A DNA stretch of 64,000 bases from Thermohalobaculum sp035513135 (GTDB taxonomy: Bacteria > Pseudomonadota > Alphaproteobacteria > Rhodobacterales > Rhodobacteraceae), in assembly GCA_035513135.1 (NCBI GenBank), contig DATKCQ010000086.1, forward strand, positions 1 through 64,000, in the 5' to 3' direction. Position numbers and translations under genes: made by a program. This document shows, piece after piece, positions 62,724 to 64,000 of the stretch (its first letter is position 1; each line of letters begins with the position of its first letter). A model generated the notes under the pieces. That model ran no database searches. It saw only the letters and a list, made by a program, of their open reading frames with translations, and was not told where the DNA came from.

Positions 62724-64000
62724 ATGGGCTACACGGTGGAGGAAACGGTCTGGATCGCCATGGCCGACGGCACGCGGCTGGCGGCGCGCATCTGGATGCC
62801 GCAAGGCGAGGGAGCCTTCCCGGCGGTGCTGGAATTCCTGCCCTACCGGCGCCGCGACGGCACCTCGCAGCGCGACGAGAGCACCTACCCGGCCTTCGCC
62901 GAGGCCGGCATCGCCGGGGTGCGCGTGGACAGCCGCGGCAACGGCGACTCGCAAGGGGTGTTCGACGACGAGTATTCGCCGCAGGAGCTGAGCGACGCGA
63001 GCGAGGTGATCGCCTGGATCGCCCAGCAGCCCTGGTCGAACGGGCGGGTCGGCATGATGGGCACCTCCTGGGGCGGCTTCAACGCCCTGCAGGCGGCGGC
63101 GCTCAGGCCGCCGGCGCTGAAGGCGGTGATCTCGATCGCCTCGACCGCCGACCGCTTCGACGACGACATCCACTACAAGGGCGGCTGCCTGCTCTCGGCC
63201 AACGTGTCGTGGGCGGGCACGATGCTCTCCTACGCCTCGCGCCCGCCCGACCCGGCGGTGGTCGGCGAGGGCTGGCGGGCGCTGTGGCTCGAGCGGCTGC
63301 GCGCCGAGCCGTTCCTGCTCGAGACCTGGCTCGCCCACCAGCGGCGCGACGCCTACTGGCGGCACGGCTCGATCTGCGAGGACTGGAGCGCGATCGCGTG
63401 CCCGGTGTTCGTGATCGCGGGCTGGGCCGACGGCTATCGCAACACGCCCGCCGCCATCGCCGCCAACGCCACCACGCTGGTCAAGGCGATGACCGGCCCG
63501 TGGGTGCACAAGTATCCGCACTTCGCCTGGCCCGAGCCGCGGGCGGATTTCCTCGGCATGGCGATAGCCTGGTGGAAGCGCTGGCTCGCCGACGAGCCGA
63601 CCGGGGTGGAGGACTGGCCGGCCTACCGGGCCTGGCTCTCCGAGGCGCCGCGGCCCGGCGGCTGGCGGGCCGAGGAGCCGGGGCGCTGGGTCGGGCTGGC
63701 GCAGTGGCCGGCCCCGGACGCCACGCAATGCCGGCTGACGCTGGGCGTCAACGGGCATCTGGGCGGCGCCGCGCCGGGCGAGCGGGTGGTGACCTCGCCC
63801 CAGCACTGCGGCACCACGGCGGGCAAGTACTTCACCTTGAAGCCCGATGGCGAGCTGGCCGCCGACCAGGGCCTCGACGATGCCATGTCGCTGGTCTGGG
63901 AGAGCGACGCGCTCGAGGCGCCGCTCGACATCCTCGGGCGGCCCGAGCTGACGCTGACCGTGGCCATCAACCAGCCGCAGGGAAATCTCGCCGCCCGGCT
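62724..64000 (+). CDS. CocE/NonD-family (X-Pro dipeptidyl-peptidase S15) hydrolase, 3' truncated by window
   Basis: The open frame from ATG 62724 runs off the window end (about 425 codons seen; the family is usually 550-700). GTSWGG in GMMGTSWGGFNALQAA holds the catalytic Ser, and VDSRGNGDSQGVFDDE and WVHKYPHF are typical of the family. The C-terminal jelly-roll domain begins near residue 330. Ester or acyl-proline substrate unknown. GGAGGGAG precedes the ATG; it diverges from the esterase gene. Confidence 0.9.
   Translation, partial: MGYTVEETVWIAMADGTRLAARIWMPQGEGAFPAVLEFLPYRRRDGTSQRDESTYPAFAEAGIAGVRVDSRGNGDSQGVFDDEYSPQELSDASEVIAWIAQQPWSNGRVGMMGTSWGGFNALQAAALRPPALKAVISIASTADRFDDDIHYKGGCLLSANVSWAGTMLSYASRPPDPAVVGEGWRALWLERLRAEPFLLETWLAHQRRDAYWRHGSICEDWSAIACPVFVIAGWADGYRNTPAAIAANATTLVKAMTGPWVHKYPHFAWPEPRADFLGMAIAWWKRWLADEPTGVEDWPAYRAWLSEAPRPGGWRAEEPGRWVGLAQWPAPDATQCRLTLGVNGHLGGAAPGERVVTSPQHCGTTAGKYFTLKPDGELAADQGLDDAMSLVWESDALEAPLDILGRPELTLTVAINQPQGNLAAR

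Overview
The window is chromosomal DNA of a very GC-rich alphaproteobacterium, most likely a member of the Rhodobacterales. Evidence for this is the lptF-lptG-lptD-surA-pdxA-rsmA operon opposite pepA-holC, the hisC-tyrA-extensin run, a ctaD separated from the other oxidase genes, a DUF4167 gene behind prfA-prmC, and the GTG/ATGA-coupled, GC-saturated codon use throughout. I see no phage, insertion sequence, CRISPR array, plasmid or rRNA gene. One tRNA gene (Leu, anticodon GAG) is present. About 64 protein genes can be supported; the only gap longer than 300 bases is 3215-3939.

Layout. 1-7.1 kb: DEAD-box helicase, an ArsR-type regulator coupled to an ArsP_1-type permease, a relatively AT-rich gap, prfC, and a lone ABC ATPase. 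7.1-9.7 kb: tatABC and a DUF815 ATPase. 9.7-15.5 kb: a divergent accessory module. Leftward it holds a class III aminotransferase, a polyamine-type binding protein and a Rieske oxygenase; rightward a BetI-like TetR regulator and a methyltransferase resembling phosphoethanolamine N-methyltransferases. A perfect 14-bp palindrome like a BetI box lies between them. 15.5-20.6 kb: small protein, tRNA-Leu, lipB, ctaD, DUF2244, mgtE. 20.6-25.6 kb: a cox-type molybdenum hydroxylase maturation set (AAA+ ATPase, VWA protein, XdhC/CoxF, fused molybdopterin-binding/nucleotidyltransferase) without any hydroxylase subunit in the window.

25.6-34.6 kb: an envelope protein of unknown function, PCu(A)C copper chaperone, bioY, an HDAC-like deacetylase, a small lipoprotein, ispG, DUF1499, a secreted Cys-rich protein, prfA-prmC and DUF4167. 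34.7-42.3 kb: the outer-membrane biogenesis operon on the minus strand, with lptF apparently starting at TTG. 42.5-50 kb: pepA-holC, hisC-tyrA-extensin, a nitronate monooxygenase-like flavoprotein, a methyltransferase divergent from gloB. 50-58.5 kb: 1-Cys peroxiredoxin with a coupled DUF4389 gene, a core MetE-like methyltransferase, a 2OG-type oxygenase, a cytochrome P460-like protein, an FMN alpha-hydroxy-acid oxidase, RidA, efp, suhB, a cupin, and alanine dehydrogenase. 58.7-64 kb: a MotA/TolQ-like plus long coiled-coil MotB/OmpA-like pair, an HSL-type esterase and a truncated CocE/NonD hydrolase.

The two things most worth a second look are the BetI-box module at 9.7-15.5 kb and the non-flagellar motor-like pair at 58.7-61.7 kb. 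Across the whole window there are also about twenty short (9-17 bp) tandem duplications. They are multiples of three inside genes and usually not between them. All function calls come from reading motifs and family resemblance; no database search was run.
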